In this document: positions 28,395 through 36,710 of the stretch, piece by piece
Layout: every line of letters begins with the position of its first letter
How positions within the stretch are numbered: the first letter of the stretch is position 1
Assembly: GCF_040448305.1 (NCBI RefSeq)
Contig: NZ_CP148752.1
Coordinates: 3,720,001 to 3,784,000 of the forward strand
Source of the DNA: Pseudomonas fluorescens
Lineage (GTDB): Bacteria; Pseudomonadota; Gammaproteobacteria; Pseudomonadales; Pseudomonadaceae
DNA: 64,000 nt
Direction of reading: 5' to 3'
Program-made: the position numbers and the translations under genes
Notes under the pieces: generated by a model
What the model saw: the letters and a program-made list of their open reading frames with translations, nothing else
What the model was told of the DNA's origin: nothing
Databases searched by the model: none

Positions 28395-29105
28395 GTGGGC
28401 AGCATCTATTTGATTCGACATGGCCAGGCCTCCTTCGGTGCAGACGACTACGACGTCCTGTCGCCGACCGGCATTCGTCAGGCAGAAATCCTTGGCCGCC
28501 ACCTGGCCGAACTCGGGATCAGCTTCGACCGCTGCCTGGCGGGAGATCTGCGCCGCCAGCAGCACACGGCCAACAGCGCGCTGGAGCAATTCGCCGCGGC
28601 GGGCCTGCCGGTGCCGTTGCTGGAAACCGACTCCGCCTTCAACGAGTTCGACGCCGATGCGGTGATCCGCGCGCTGTTGCCGGCCATGCTGCCGGACGAA
28701 CCCGAAGCCCTGAACATCCTGCGCAACGCCGCGCAAAACCGCGGTGAGTTCCAGCGTATCTTCGCCCTGATCATCGAGCGCTGGCTGGCCGGCACCTTTG
28801 ACACACCGGGCCTGGAAAGCTGGCTGGGGTTTGTCGAGCGGGTGCAGGCCGGCTTGCATCGCATCCTCGACCAGGCTGACAACACCCAGAAAATCGCCGT
28901 GTTCACATCCGGCGGCACCATCACCGCCCTGCTCCACCTGATTACACAAATGCCTGCCCGGCAGGCCTTTGAATTGAACTGGCAAATCGTCAACACCTCG
29001 CTCAACCAGCTTAAGTTTCGTGGTCGCGAGGTGTCCCTGGCTTCCTTCAACGGTCATGCCCACCTGCAACTGTTGAAGGCCCCGGAACTCATCACGTTTC
29101 GCTGA
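28395..29105 (+). CDS. Histidine phosphatase superfamily protein
   Basis: 236 aa starting with GTG at 28395, chosen because the phosphatase fold begins at once (SIYLIRHGQASFG) and nothing conserved lies before it; an ATG at 28332 in the same frame is the alternative. RHG is the phospho-acceptor motif, and VFTSGGTITALLH near residues 170-182 carries the second-half loop. The group includes phosphoglycerate-mutase-like phosphatases with many substrates, so none is assigned. It is followed 64 bases later by the SCP2-domain gene in the same direction; this pair is common in Pseudomonas. Confidence 0.85.
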   Translation: MGSIYLIRHGQASFGADDYDVLSPTGIRQAEILGRHLAELGISFDRCLAGDLRRQQHTANSALEQFAAAGLPVPLLETDSAFNEFDADAVIRALLPAMLPDEPEALNILRNAAQNRGEFQRIFALIIERWLAGTFDTPGLESWLGFVERVQAGLHRILDQADNTQKIAVFTSGGTITALLHLITQMPARQAFELNWQIVNTSLNQLKFRGREVSLASFNGHAHLQLLKAPELITFR

Positions 29106-29169
29106 GTCCGGACTATTGTGACCCTGGCTGTAATCACCCAGCTCTTATTACCCAAGAAAGGATCGAACC

Positions 29170-29484
29170 ATGACCTCCGTAGCAGACGCCGTACAAGCAA
29201 TGAAAGCCAAGTTCAACCCAGCCGCTGCTGCCGGTCTGGACCTGGTCTTCGGTTTCCGCATCGACGACACCAAGAACTTCTCGCTGATCGTCAAAGACCA
29301 GACCTGCGAGCTGCAGGAAGGCGAGAACCCGGACGCCCAGGTGACCCTGGTGATGGACGGCGAAACCCTGGAAGGCATCGTCGACGGTTCGACTGACGGC
29401 ATGCAAGCGTTCATGGGCGGCAAACTGCGTGCTGAAGGCGACATGATGCTGGCGATGAAACTGTCCGAACTGTTCCCGTCGTAA
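29170..29484 (+). CDS. SCP2 sterol-carrier-domain protein
   Basis: 104 aa, a free-standing SCP2 domain (KFNPAAAAGLDLVFGFRIDD; DAQVTLVMDGETLEGIVDGS; GKLRAEGDMMLAMKLSELF). The GKL..GDMMLAMKL end is the family hallmark. SCP2 proteins bind lipids or acyl-CoAs in a hydrophobic tunnel; in bacteria the ligand is usually unknown. ATG 29170 is preceded by AAGAAAGGATCG. It lies downstream of the histidine phosphatase and ends at a strong terminator. Confidence 0.92.
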   Translation: MTSVADAVQAMKAKFNPAAAAGLDLVFGFRIDDTKNFSLIVKDQTCELQEGENPDAQVTLVMDGETLEGIVDGSTDGMQAFMGGKLRAEGDMMLAMKLSELFPS

Positions 29485-29524
29485 GCACCTGGCTCCCGAA
29501 CTTCGGGAGCGTGCCTGCCGCAAA

Positions 29525-29560
29525 CGAATCCCGCCCTTAGTGGCGGGATTCGTCGTTTTT
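29525..29560 (+). terminator. Intrinsic terminator after the SCP2 gene
   Basis: A perfect 11-bp stem (CGAATCCCGCC / GGCGGGATTCG) with a six-base loop and then TCGTTTTT. A second hairpin, CTCCCG/CGGGAG, lies just before it. Confidence 0.92.
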
Positions 29561-29623
29561 GCCCCCTCGCCACAGATTGGGTGGTGCTCTTACAATGCCC
29601 ACACTCCCCACACCGGCTGCCCC

Positions 29624-30487
29624 ATGGACATCGACCTCGCCCGCACCTTCCTCGAAATCGTCCGCCATGGCAGCCTGGCTGCCGCCGCGGAAAAACTCCA
29701 TGTCACCCAGACCGCGATCACCGCACGGGTGCAAAAACTCGAGAGCCAACTGGGCGGCACCCTGTTCGTGCGCAATCGTGCCGGCGCCCGCCTGACGCCC
29801 AACGGCGAAGCGTTCGTGGTGTACGCCAATCAGCTGGTGCAAACCTGGGAAGCCGCGCGGCGTGATTTGCCGTTGCCCGAGGGTTATCGCGATGTGCTGC
29901 ACATCGGTGGCGAGGTTAGCCTGTGCAACCCTCTGATGCTCGGCTGGGCCGGCGAAATCCGCAAGAACATCCCCAGCCATGCCCTGCGCATGGAAATCCG
30001 CGACGGCGAAAACCTGCTGCGGCAACTGGAGTTGGGCGTTCTGGATGCCGCACTGGTGTATCAGCCCGAGTATTGGCCGCGTCTGCAGGTCGAGCAGATT
30101 CTCGAAGAAAAGCTGATTCTCGTGCGCCAGTCCGACAAGCCGGATCCTTATGTGTACATCGATTGGGGCGCTGATTTCCGGCGCCAGCACGACGCTGCCC
30201 TGCCGGAAAAAGCCAAGGCTGCACTGAGTTTCAATCTCGGTCCGCTGGGCTTGCAGTACCTTCTCGAAAACGGCGGCAGTGGCTACTTTCGCACCCGCGT
30301 CGTGCAGAGTTATCTGCAAAGCGGCGCCCTGGAACGGGTGCCCAAGGCACCGGAATTCAACTACCCGACCTATCTGGTCTACTCGCGCGATCGTGACTCG
30401 CCGACGCTGCAACACGCCTTCGACCTGCTGCGCAAGGTCATCGACTCCGACGAAGACTGGTCGCAGCGCTGGGATCCGCTGACCTGA
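29624..30487 (+). CDS. LysR family transcriptional regulator
   Basis: 287 aa. N-terminal winged helix-turn-helix typical of LysR proteins (DIDLARTFLEIVRHGSLAAA, AEKLHVTQTAITARVQKLE, then LGGTLFVRN) and a C-terminal effector-binding domain. The ATG at 29624 is used because the DNA-binding domain begins there; earlier in-frame ATGs run into the preceding terminator. No divergent partner gene is present, so its target cannot be inferred from position; the hydroxylase/SMP-30 pair starting 98 bases downstream is the nearest candidate. Confidence 0.9.
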   Translation: MDIDLARTFLEIVRHGSLAAAAEKLHVTQTAITARVQKLESQLGGTLFVRNRAGARLTPNGEAFVVYANQLVQTWEAARRDLPLPEGYRDVLHIGGEVSLCNPLMLGWAGEIRKNIPSHALRMEIRDGENLLRQLELGVLDAALVYQPEYWPRLQVEQILEEKLILVRQSDKPDPYVYIDWGADFRRQHDAALPEKAKAALSFNLGPLGLQYLLENGGSGYFRTRVVQSYLQSGALERVPKAPEFNYPTYLVYSRDRDSPTLQHAFDLLRKVIDSDEDWSQRWDPLT

Positions 30488-30584
30488 GACCGGTTTGCAC
30501 CGGATCATGGCCGTTGTGTGCTCAAGGTTCGGCCCGTCAAATCACCGGGATCGGCTAATCTGAAAGAGATAACAAAAACGACAG

Positions 30585-31739
30585 GTGATTGCAGTGAGGC
30601 AGACCACCGAAGGATTCCGCAGCCGTTACCGCGCCGACATTCATCCGCTCTACAACCCCTGGCTGCACGGCGCGTTTGTCCTGGTGTTCGGGGCAGTGAC
30701 GATCAGCGCTTTCTGGAGCAACGTACATCAGGTGCGGCCAGCAGAATGGCTGACGGTGCCCATCACGCTGTTGTTGTTCAACCTCGGTGTGTACATGGTG
30801 CATCGCCACCTGGGGCATCATAAAAAGAGCTTCGCCCGGCTGTTTTATGCCCGTCACGCAGTCGACCACCACAGCTTTTTCACCCCTGGCCACATGACCT
30901 ACGACAGCGCCCGCGACTGGCGGGTGATTCTGTTTCCGGCGTGGCTGATCGTGCTGCACACCCTCGCCGTCGCCCTGCCCCTCTGGTGGCTGCTCAAGCA
31001 CATTAATACCAACGTCGCCGGATTAGTCGGCGGCCTTCTTGTCCTCGGTTACCTGGCTTATGAAGTGTTTCATGCTTGCGAGCATCTGCCGCCGCGCAAC
31101 CTGGTCACACGCTTGCCGTGGATCCGCCAGATGCGCCGGCTGCACGAACTGCATCACCGCCGTGAACTGATGCAAGAGCGTAATTTCAACATCGTTTTCC
31201 CACTGATGGACTACCTGTTCGGCACCCTCTATTGGGAGCCGGAACCTGCGCCGCTCAACCCGACGAGAACGCCCATGACCCGCATGCAGCATCAGATTGT
31301 CATTGCCGGAAACCCGGTCGAGGTACTTGCCTACGCCAGCACCGTGACCCTTTGGCCGCAATGGCATCCGTCGTCGCTACGCATCGATGGGCCAAAAGGT
31401 CCGTTGCACGCCGGCGCACGTTTCGAGGAAGACATCCGAGCCGGCGGGCGTGACGGGCACTTGCGCTGGGAGGTGGCGGAGTACCTGCCCGGGCGGCGCT
31501 GGAGCGCTGAGGCCCGGGGTGATCACGGCCTGTCGCTGGTGGTGACCTATGAATGCGATGCCACAGGCGAGGACACCCGCTTCGTCCGCACCCTTGAGTA
31601 TCAGTTCAGCGGCCTGGCGATGCGCATTGCCAACCGGTTGTTGCTCAAGCGACGCATCGATCGGGAATCGGCAGCGTCGATGCTGGCGTTGCGCGACATG
31701 GCGCAGAAGTATCTGGCGGCGACGGGGGTCGGCGCGTGA
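30585..31739 (+). CDS. Fatty acid hydroxylase/sterol desaturase-like membrane enzyme fused to an SRPBCC domain
   Basis: 384 aa, GTG start (another GTG three codons on is possible). Residues 1-215 form a membrane di-iron hydroxylase: helices near 25-45, 55-75, 110-130 and 140-160, with the His clusters HRHLGHH, HAVDHH and HELHH expected to hold two irons. Residues ~230-384, after PLNPTRTPMTRMQH, look like an SRPBCC/START-like lipid-binding domain (VIAGNPVEVLAYASTVTLWP, FEEDIRAGGRDGHLRWEVAE). Family knowledge suggests oxygen-dependent hydroxylation or desaturation of a lipid or isoprenoid; the fused domain may hold the substrate. It overlaps the next gene by four bases (GTGA), so the two products probably act together. 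Confidence 0.78.
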   Translation: MIAVRQTTEGFRSRYRADIHPLYNPWLHGAFVLVFGAVTISAFWSNVHQVRPAEWLTVPITLLLFNLGVYMVHRHLGHHKKSFARLFYARHAVDHHSFFTPGHMTYDSARDWRVILFPAWLIVLHTLAVALPLWWLLKHINTNVAGLVGGLLVLGYLAYEVFHACEHLPPRNLVTRLPWIRQMRRLHELHHRRELMQERNFNIVFPLMDYLFGTLYWEPEPAPLNPTRTPMTRMQHQIVIAGNPVEVLAYASTVTLWPQWHPSSLRIDGPKGPLHAGARFEEDIRAGGRDGHLRWEVAEYLPGRRWSAEARGDHGLSLVVTYECDATGEDTRFVRTLEYQFSGLAMRIANRLLLKRRIDRESAASMLALRDMAQKYLAATGVGA

Positions 31740-32815
31740 GCAGAACCGTCAAATGTCTGTTGCTGGTCATCGTCGTTATCGGCGCCTTCCTGTTGCTGAT
31801 GCCGACCAAGGTGCGACCGGTGGCCTGGACACCACAACCTGCGCCGTCCCTCACCAGCGGAATCTACGCCGACAATCAGCGGCTCAAGGGGGTGGAACGC
31901 GTCGGTGCCGCCGACATCGACGGGCCGGAAGCCTTGTTGCTGGAAAACGACACGCTCATCACCGGCCTGCACGACGGTCGCCTGATCCGCACGAGCCTGG
32001 ATGGCAAGACCACCAAACTCCTGGCCGTTACCGGTGGCCGGCCACTGGGCCTGGCCCGGCATCCCAATGGTCTGCTGGTGGTCGCCGATGCCGTCAAAGG
32101 CTTGTTGTCCCTCGACGCCCAGGGGCGTCTGGTGGCCTTGACCACAGAGGCCGGCGGCGTTCCCTTCGGTTTTATCGACGATGTGGTTATCGACAAACCT
32201 GGTCACTACGCTTATTTCAGCGATGCTTCGAGCCGCTTCGGCTATGGCCACGACGCAGAGGCCGTGATCGAACACGGCGGCGACGGTCGACTGCTGCGCT
32301 ACGATTTCCAGACAGGCAAGACGTCGGTTGTGCTGGACAAGCTGGAGTTTGCCAACGGCGTGACCCTGGGACCGGACGATGCCTATGTCCTGGTCAATGA
32401 AACCGGTGCCTACCGCATCAGCCGTTATTGGCTCAGCGGTCCGAAGGCCGGCACCCACGACCTGTTTATCGACAACCTGCCAGGGCTGCCGGACAACCTG
32501 TCGTTCAATGGCCGCGACCGCTTCTGGGTGGCACTCTATGCCCCCCGAAACCCCTTGCTCGACGCCACGGCGGCGCATCCGTTGGTACGCAAGATGATCG
32601 TGCGGGCCATGACCATCTTGCCCAAGCCCGTGGAAAAACGCGGATTTGCCCTGGGCCTGGACCTTGAGGGCAAAGTGATCGCCAACCTGCAGGATGGCAG
32701 CAGCGACAACTACTCACCGATCACCACGGTGCGCGAGTATGGGGACTGGTTGTATTTCGGTTCGCTGAAAGCGCAGAACATGGTGCGATTGCCTTTGAGC
32801 AAGGCATTGCAATGA
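31736..32815 (+). CDS. SMP-30/strictosidine-synthase-like beta-propeller protein, membrane-anchored
   Basis: 359 aa with an uncleaved signal anchor or signal peptide at residues 4-23 (LLLVIVVIGAFLLLM), then a six-bladed propeller of the SMP-30/gluconolactonase/strictosidine synthase group (GPEALLLENDTLITGLHDGR; GRPLGLARHPNGLLVVAD; FIDDVVIDKPGHYAYFSDAS; FANGVTLGPDDAYVLVNET). Relatives hydrolyse lactones or catalyse condensations in the periplasm or membrane surface. The GTG start overlaps the preceding stop codon, implying translational coupling with the hydroxylase/SRPBCC protein. Substrate unknown. Confidence 0.85.
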   Translation: MSRTVKCLLLVIVVIGAFLLLMPTKVRPVAWTPQPAPSLTSGIYADNQRLKGVERVGAADIDGPEALLLENDTLITGLHDGRLIRTSLDGKTTKLLAVTGGRPLGLARHPNGLLVVADAVKGLLSLDAQGRLVALTTEAGGVPFGFIDDVVIDKPGHYAYFSDASSRFGYGHDAEAVIEHGGDGRLLRYDFQTGKTSVVLDKLEFANGVTLGPDDAYVLVNETGAYRISRYWLSGPKAGTHDLFIDNLPGLPDNLSFNGRDRFWVALYAPRNPLLDATAAHPLVRKMIVRAMTILPKPVEKRGFALGLDLEGKVIANLQDGSSDNYSPITTVREYGDWLYFGSLKAQNMVRLPLSKALQ

Positions 32816-32849
32816 GCAGTACCACTATCTGAATACACTGAAGACCCAA

Positions 32850-32940
32850 TGTGGGAGCGAGCCTGCTCGCGATGACTGAGGCACATTCAACAACACTGGT
32901 GACTGACCCTCCGCTATCGCGAGCAGGCTCGCTCCCACAG
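32850..32940. repeat. REP palindrome pair after the SMP-30-like gene
   Basis: Inverted REP cores (GTGGGAGCGAGCCTGCTCGC and its complement) about 45 bp apart. Confidence 0.9.
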
Positions 32941-32982
32941 GAACAGTGTTCAGTTCACCGGGATATTCGGGCGGGGTCATGA

Positions 32983-33031
32983 GGCACCTCGTTGAGAGCC
33001 GTAACATCGGTCTCTGAGCATTCGAGGTGCC
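32983..33031. other. Long imperfect hairpin downstream of the YdcH-like gene
   Basis: GGCACCTCG at 32983 and CGAGGTGCC at 33031 are perfect inverted repeats; inside, TGAGAG and TCTCTGA can pair partly. It is unlike the REP family and lies between convergent genes, so a terminator-like or mRNA-end role is possible. No T tract. Confidence 0.5.
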
Positions 33032-33087
33032 GGTTCTGGTTGCCTTCCAACTTTCCGGCCACCGGTCGTCGGTGGCAGCACGCTGGG

Positions 33088-33321
33088 TCAGGATGTCGAG
33101 CCCAGTTGCTTGACGATCTTGTCCTTGACCAGCAAACGTACCTCCTTGAGCTTCCTTACGGTGTCATCGTTGGACTTGGCCTCCTCTGCTTTCACCACTT
33201 CGGCATCCGCCTGGGAATACTTGTTAAGCAGTGAATCCAGTAACGGATCCTTGGTGCGTTTCTGCTGGATTTCTTCCTTTGAGCGTTTCAGATCCTGATA
33301 AAGGTCATGGGGCACCGGCAT
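33088..33321 (-). CDS. YdcH/DUF465-like small protein
   Basis: 77 aa from ATG 33321, which follows CGGAGGTGTTCC, a strong ribosome-binding site; a longer in-frame start lies at 33375 but would bypass it. The sequence is charged and helical (LYQDLKRSKEEIQQKR; LLNKYSQADAEVVKAEEAKS; VRKLKEVRLLVKDKIVKQL), resembling the coiled-coil hairpin of DUF465/YdcH proteins, whose function is unknown. It is probably monocistronic. Confidence 0.75.
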   Translation of the reverse strand: MPVPHDLYQDLKRSKEEIQQKRTKDPLLDSLLNKYSQADAEVVKAEEAKSNDDTVRKLKEVRLLVKDKIVKQLGSTS

Positions 33322-33494
33322 GGAACACCTCCGTTTGTTGATCGGCAGCGAAACGCGATCAATTGCGTTCACCAACTATCAGAATGGCCTCGGTTTGCCC
33401 GTTCTGTCGACCACCTGTCAGACCAGCGGTGTCCGTTCGTCGTCCTGTCGCACAGGCGATAAAACCTTTGCCTGCACCGGCGCTTCCACTGGTT

Positions 33495-35606
33495 TCAGCC
33501 GTTAAGCACCATGCGCACCATCTGCCTGAGTGCTTCGGGATTGTAGGGTTTGCTCAACAGGTGAGTGTCGGGGCTGAGCTGGTGATTACGCGAGATGATG
33601 TCGCGGGTATGCCCCGAGGTGAACAGCACGGCCACCGGTGGTTCTTGCACTTTCGCCCAGGCCGCCAGGTCCGAACTCTTGATCAGGCCGGGCATGACCA
33701 CGTCGGTGAATATCAGGTCCACGGTCACCCTTTCCAGCAACATTTGCATGGCGACATCACCGTTGGTCGCCGTCAGAACTTGATAGCCCTCTTCGCGCAA
33801 CAACTCCACCGCCGACACCCGCACGGCCTCATTGTCTTCGACCACCAGGATGCGTTCGTGCCCGCCCCTTTGCGGCACAACAGGGCCCGGCGTTTCGCTG
33901 GGTGCCGCGCGCAAGGTGCGCGGGAAGTACAACTGCACCCGGGTCCCCTGCCCCACGTCGCTGGCGATTTCGATATGACCGCCACTCTGCTTGACGAAGC
34001 CAAACACCATGCTCAGGCCCAATCCGGTGCCCTGCCCGTCGGCCTTGGTGGTAAAGAACGGCTCGAATGCCTGGGCCAGCACCTGCGGCGGCATGCCGAC
34101 GCCGGTATCCGTCACGGAAACCCGCACATAGTCCCCGGCAGCAATGCCCTTGCCGGCGCAAAACTTACGATCGAGGACGATGTTGTCCGCACAAAGATCA
34201 ATGGTCCCCTCACCCTGCATGGCGTCCCGGGCATTGATCGCCAGGTTGAGAATGGCGTTTTCCAGTTGATTGCGATCGACAAACACATTCCAGGAGTCTT
34301 CAGGCGCTGCCATGTGCACCTGAAGGGTTTCCCCCAAGGCACGCTGCAACAGCTCCGCCAGGCCATCGAAAATCTGCCGCAACGTGAAGACCGCGGGCGA
34401 CAACGGTTGGCGACGGGCGAATGCAAGCAGTTGCGAGGACAGTTTGGCACCGCGCTCGACCGCGGCAATCGACGCCGATACCCGGCGCTGCACATTGGGG
34501 TTATTCGGCTCATGGCGTGCCAACAGGTGCAGGTTGCCAGCGATCACCTGCAACAGGTTGTTGAAGTCATGGGCCACACCGCCGGTGAGGCCACCGATGG
34601 CTTCGAGTTTCTGTGACTGGCGCAGTTGTTCTTCCGCCGCCAGCCTTGCCTCGACCTCATCGGCCACCCGCTGCTCCAGGTTGCGGGTGAACTTGAGCAG
34701 GGATTCTTCGGCGATCTTGCGTTCGTGAATATCGATCAGCACGCCGGGGAAACGAAATGCCTCGCCTTGCTCATCGAATTCGCAGCAACCGCTGGCGAGC
34801 ACCCAGAAGTAACTGCCGTCGGGGCGCTGGATCCGGTACTCGACGTTGTAGGGTTCGCCAGTCTCGACCGCCAGCGTGGCCCGTTCCTGAACCCAGCTAC
34901 GGTCGTCCGGATGGATCCGCCCTTCGACGATCTCCTGAGACAGGTTGCCCAAGTCTTGCCCGGGTGGATAAGAGAACGTGCGAGCGAATCGCTCATCACC
35001 CGACAGCACGTTGGTCTTGATGTCCCAGACAAAGGAACCGAGCAAGGCACCGGCGTTCAATGCCAGGCGTACCCGCTCGTTATCCGCACGATAAGCGTCT
35101 TCAGCCACTTGTCGGCGTTGCTCGGATATCACCCGCTCCGTGGTTTCCACCACCATGGACATGACCCCGGCGGGACGTCCGTCATCGTCAGCCACCGGGC
35201 TGTAGTAGAGGTCCATCCAGACATCTTCCGGAACCCCGTCACGCAGCAGTTCCAGTTCTTTGTTGCGATAGGACAAGGTGCCGCCCGCCAGGCAGGTGTC
35301 GACCACGTGGCGATTGAATTCGGCGACCTCCGGCCAACCCAGTTCTACAGAGGAGCCGAGCAGATATGGATGACGCCCACCGGCAAACTTCGAATAAGCG
35401 TCGTTATAGATCATGTACCCGGACTGGCCCCAGAGCATCACCATCGGCAGCGGAGACGCGAGCATCAACTGCACCGCGCTGCTCAGGCTCCTGGACCATG
35501 AATCGAGCGGACCAAGCTCGGTCAGGCTCCAGTCGAACGCACGAATGCGCCCGGCCATTTCGCCGTTCCACCCGGAGCACCCGTGGCTATCCTCTAGAAA
35601 CTGCAT
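33495..35606 (-). CDS. Hybrid sensor histidine kinase/response regulator with PAS domains
   Basis: 703 aa, cytoplasmic (no membrane helix or signal seen). Two PAS-like sensor domains (about residues 20-165 and 170-300; YRIQRPDGSYFWVLASG is a PAS/PAC segment), a short coiled coil (RVADEVEARLAAEEQLRQSQ), a dimerisation domain with phospho-accepting H346 in GGVAHDFNN, an ATPase domain (NLAINARDAM N-box; DTGVGM G1; GTGLGLSMV G2) and a C-terminal receiver domain with D635 in LIFTDVVMPG. The HDFNN-type H-box and fused receiver place it with the pseudomonad and rhizobial hybrid kinases that often feed stress or light responses; the PAS pocket lacks an obvious LOV motif. No separate response regulator is adjacent. 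Confidence 0.92.
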   Translation of the reverse strand: MQFLEDSHGCSGWNGEMAGRIRAFDWSLTELGPLDSWSRSLSSAVQLMLASPLPMVMLWGQSGYMIYNDAYSKFAGGRHPYLLGSSVELGWPEVAEFNRHVVDTCLAGGTLSYRNKELELLRDGVPEDVWMDLYYSPVADDDGRPAGVMSMVVETTERVISEQRRQVAEDAYRADNERVRLALNAGALLGSFVWDIKTNVLSGDERFARTFSYPPGQDLGNLSQEIVEGRIHPDDRSWVQERATLAVETGEPYNVEYRIQRPDGSYFWVLASGCCEFDEQGEAFRFPGVLIDIHERKIAEESLLKFTRNLEQRVADEVEARLAAEEQLRQSQKLEAIGGLTGGVAHDFNNLLQVIAGNLHLLARHEPNNPNVQRRVSASIAAVERGAKLSSQLLAFARRQPLSPAVFTLRQIFDGLAELLQRALGETLQVHMAAPEDSWNVFVDRNQLENAILNLAINARDAMQGEGTIDLCADNIVLDRKFCAGKGIAAGDYVRVSVTDTGVGMPPQVLAQAFEPFFTTKADGQGTGLGLSMVFGFVKQSGGHIEIASDVGQGTRVQLYFPRTLRAAPSETPGPVVPQRGGHERILVVEDNEAVRVSAVELLREEGYQVLTATNGDVAMQMLLERVTVDLIFTDVVMPGLIKSSDLAAWAKVQEPPVAVLFTSGHTRDIISRNHQLSPDTHLLSKPYNPEALRQMVRMVLNG

Positions 35607-35744
35607 CGGCTGGCTCTATCCCGGTAAGTTGCGCCCGTTTGTTTCAAGCATCCTGCACGCTATTCGTTTCATAGAGGTATAGCTGATTCTCGCGGGCCTC
35701 AGTGAGTGCCTCTTTGAAAGACAATCTGTGGCCGCCAAAGATCC

Positions 35745-35848
35745 TGTGGGAGCGGGCTTGCTCGCGAAGGCGGTGTGTCATTCACCACATTCGTCTGCTG
35801 ATACACCGCTTTCGCGAGCAAGTCGGATCGCCGCACCGCCGCTCCCAC
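35745..35848. repeat. REP pair with an altered, extended right arm
   Basis: The left arm is a normal REP (TGTGGGAGCGGGCTTGCTCG). The right arm starts normally (TTTCGCGAGCAAG) but then carries TCGGATCGCCGCACCGCC before the closing GCTCCCAC, about 16 bases longer than the standard arm. Confidence 0.8.
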
Positions 35849-35880
35849 TTTTTGATCTTCAGTGTCCAGGAAACTGCAAC

Positions 35881-36570
35881 CTACACCTCAATCAGATGCT
35901 TGAGCGGGTTGTAACTGCTTTTCAGCGTGGCCGCGACATCCAGAATGGCCTTCTCGATGCCATTCAAATGCATGCAGGTCAGCTCGATGGCCGCGCTCTG
36001 ATTCCCCGCTTCGATGTACTCGATCAACCGCAGGTGTTCGTCGTCGCGGCAGACCTCGTGGCTGTCGTCATCCAGCGCAGCGGCATACAACGATGCCCGG
36101 GAAATCAGCTTCTGGAACCAGTCGAGCAGCACCGGGTTGTTCAGGCTGCGGGCCAGTTTGATGTGGAACTCGCCGAGCAGGTGAATCAGCCGTTCGTGAT
36201 CACCACTCTGATGCGCTTCATCCTCCAGCAGCAAGTGATCGCGCAAGTCCTGGGTCACCGCCGTATCACGCCGACGGCACAGTTCGCTGACGATACCGAT
36301 CTCGACCAGACGCCGGGTTTCGAACAGCGAACGGATCTCTTCGTCACTGGGCAACGACACCGACGCACCTTTATTGGGCTCGGTGGTGACCAGTCCGTCG
36401 GCCTCCAATTGCTTGAGCGCGGCCCGGACAGACGTGCGGCTGACATTGAACAGCTCGGCCAAAGAGGCTTCGCCAAGCTTCATGCCCGGACGCAACGAAC
36501 GTTTGCTGATCGCCTCGTAAACCCCTTGGTAGACGCGGTCGACCGTGGTTTCCAGTTTCTTTTCCGTCAT
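35881..36570 (-). CDS. GntR family regulator, FCD type
   Basis: 229 aa. N-terminal winged helix domain (GMKLGEASLAELFNVSRTSV, RAALKQLEADGLVTTEPNKG) and a C-terminal FCD effector domain (residues ~90-220) with RDHLLLEDEAHQSGDHERLI and conserved His residues that often hold a metal near the ligand. FCD regulators usually repress transport and catabolic operons and are released by a substrate or intermediate. It is divergent from the ABC-transporter/amidohydrolase genes starting 140 bases away, which are its likely target. Confidence 0.9.
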   Translation of the reverse strand: MTEKKLETTVDRVYQGVYEAISKRSLRPGMKLGEASLAELFNVSRTSVRAALKQLEADGLVTTEPNKGASVSLPSDEEIRSLFETRRLVEIGIVSELCRRRDTAVTQDLRDHLLLEDEAHQSGDHERLIHLLGEFHIKLARSLNNPVLLDWFQKLISRASLYAAALDDDSHEVCRDDEHLRLIEYIEAGNQSAAIELTCMHLNGIEKAILDVAATLKSSYNPLKHLIEV

Positions 36571-36633
36571 TCATCAACTCCTGGCGCCCTGTGCAGCCGA
36601 CCCTGGCGAATGAACAGCCTTTGAAAAAGGGGC

Positions 36634-36662
36634 TTGCACGGGCAGATTAATCCGGGTATTTC
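36634..36662 (+). promoter_or_regulatory. Possible sigma-70 promoter of the transporter operon
   Basis: TTGCAC at 36634-36639 and TATTTC at 36657-36662 are separated by 17 bases. This leaves a transcript leader of about 40 bases including the AGAGGA ribosome-binding site at 36695. Confidence 0.3.
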
Positions 36663-36679
36663 TAAATTGCATCCAGATT

Positions 36680-36689
36680 TTGCATACAA
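36680..36689. promoter_or_regulatory. Possible GntR operator
   Basis: TTGCATACAA is an interrupted palindrome of the size bound by FCD-type GntR proteins. A half-site-like TTGCAT lies 13 bases upstream. It sits between the proposed promoter and the first transporter gene, where binding would block expression. Confidence 0.35.
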
Positions 36690-36710
36690 TAATTAGAGGA
36701 ATGCACCATT

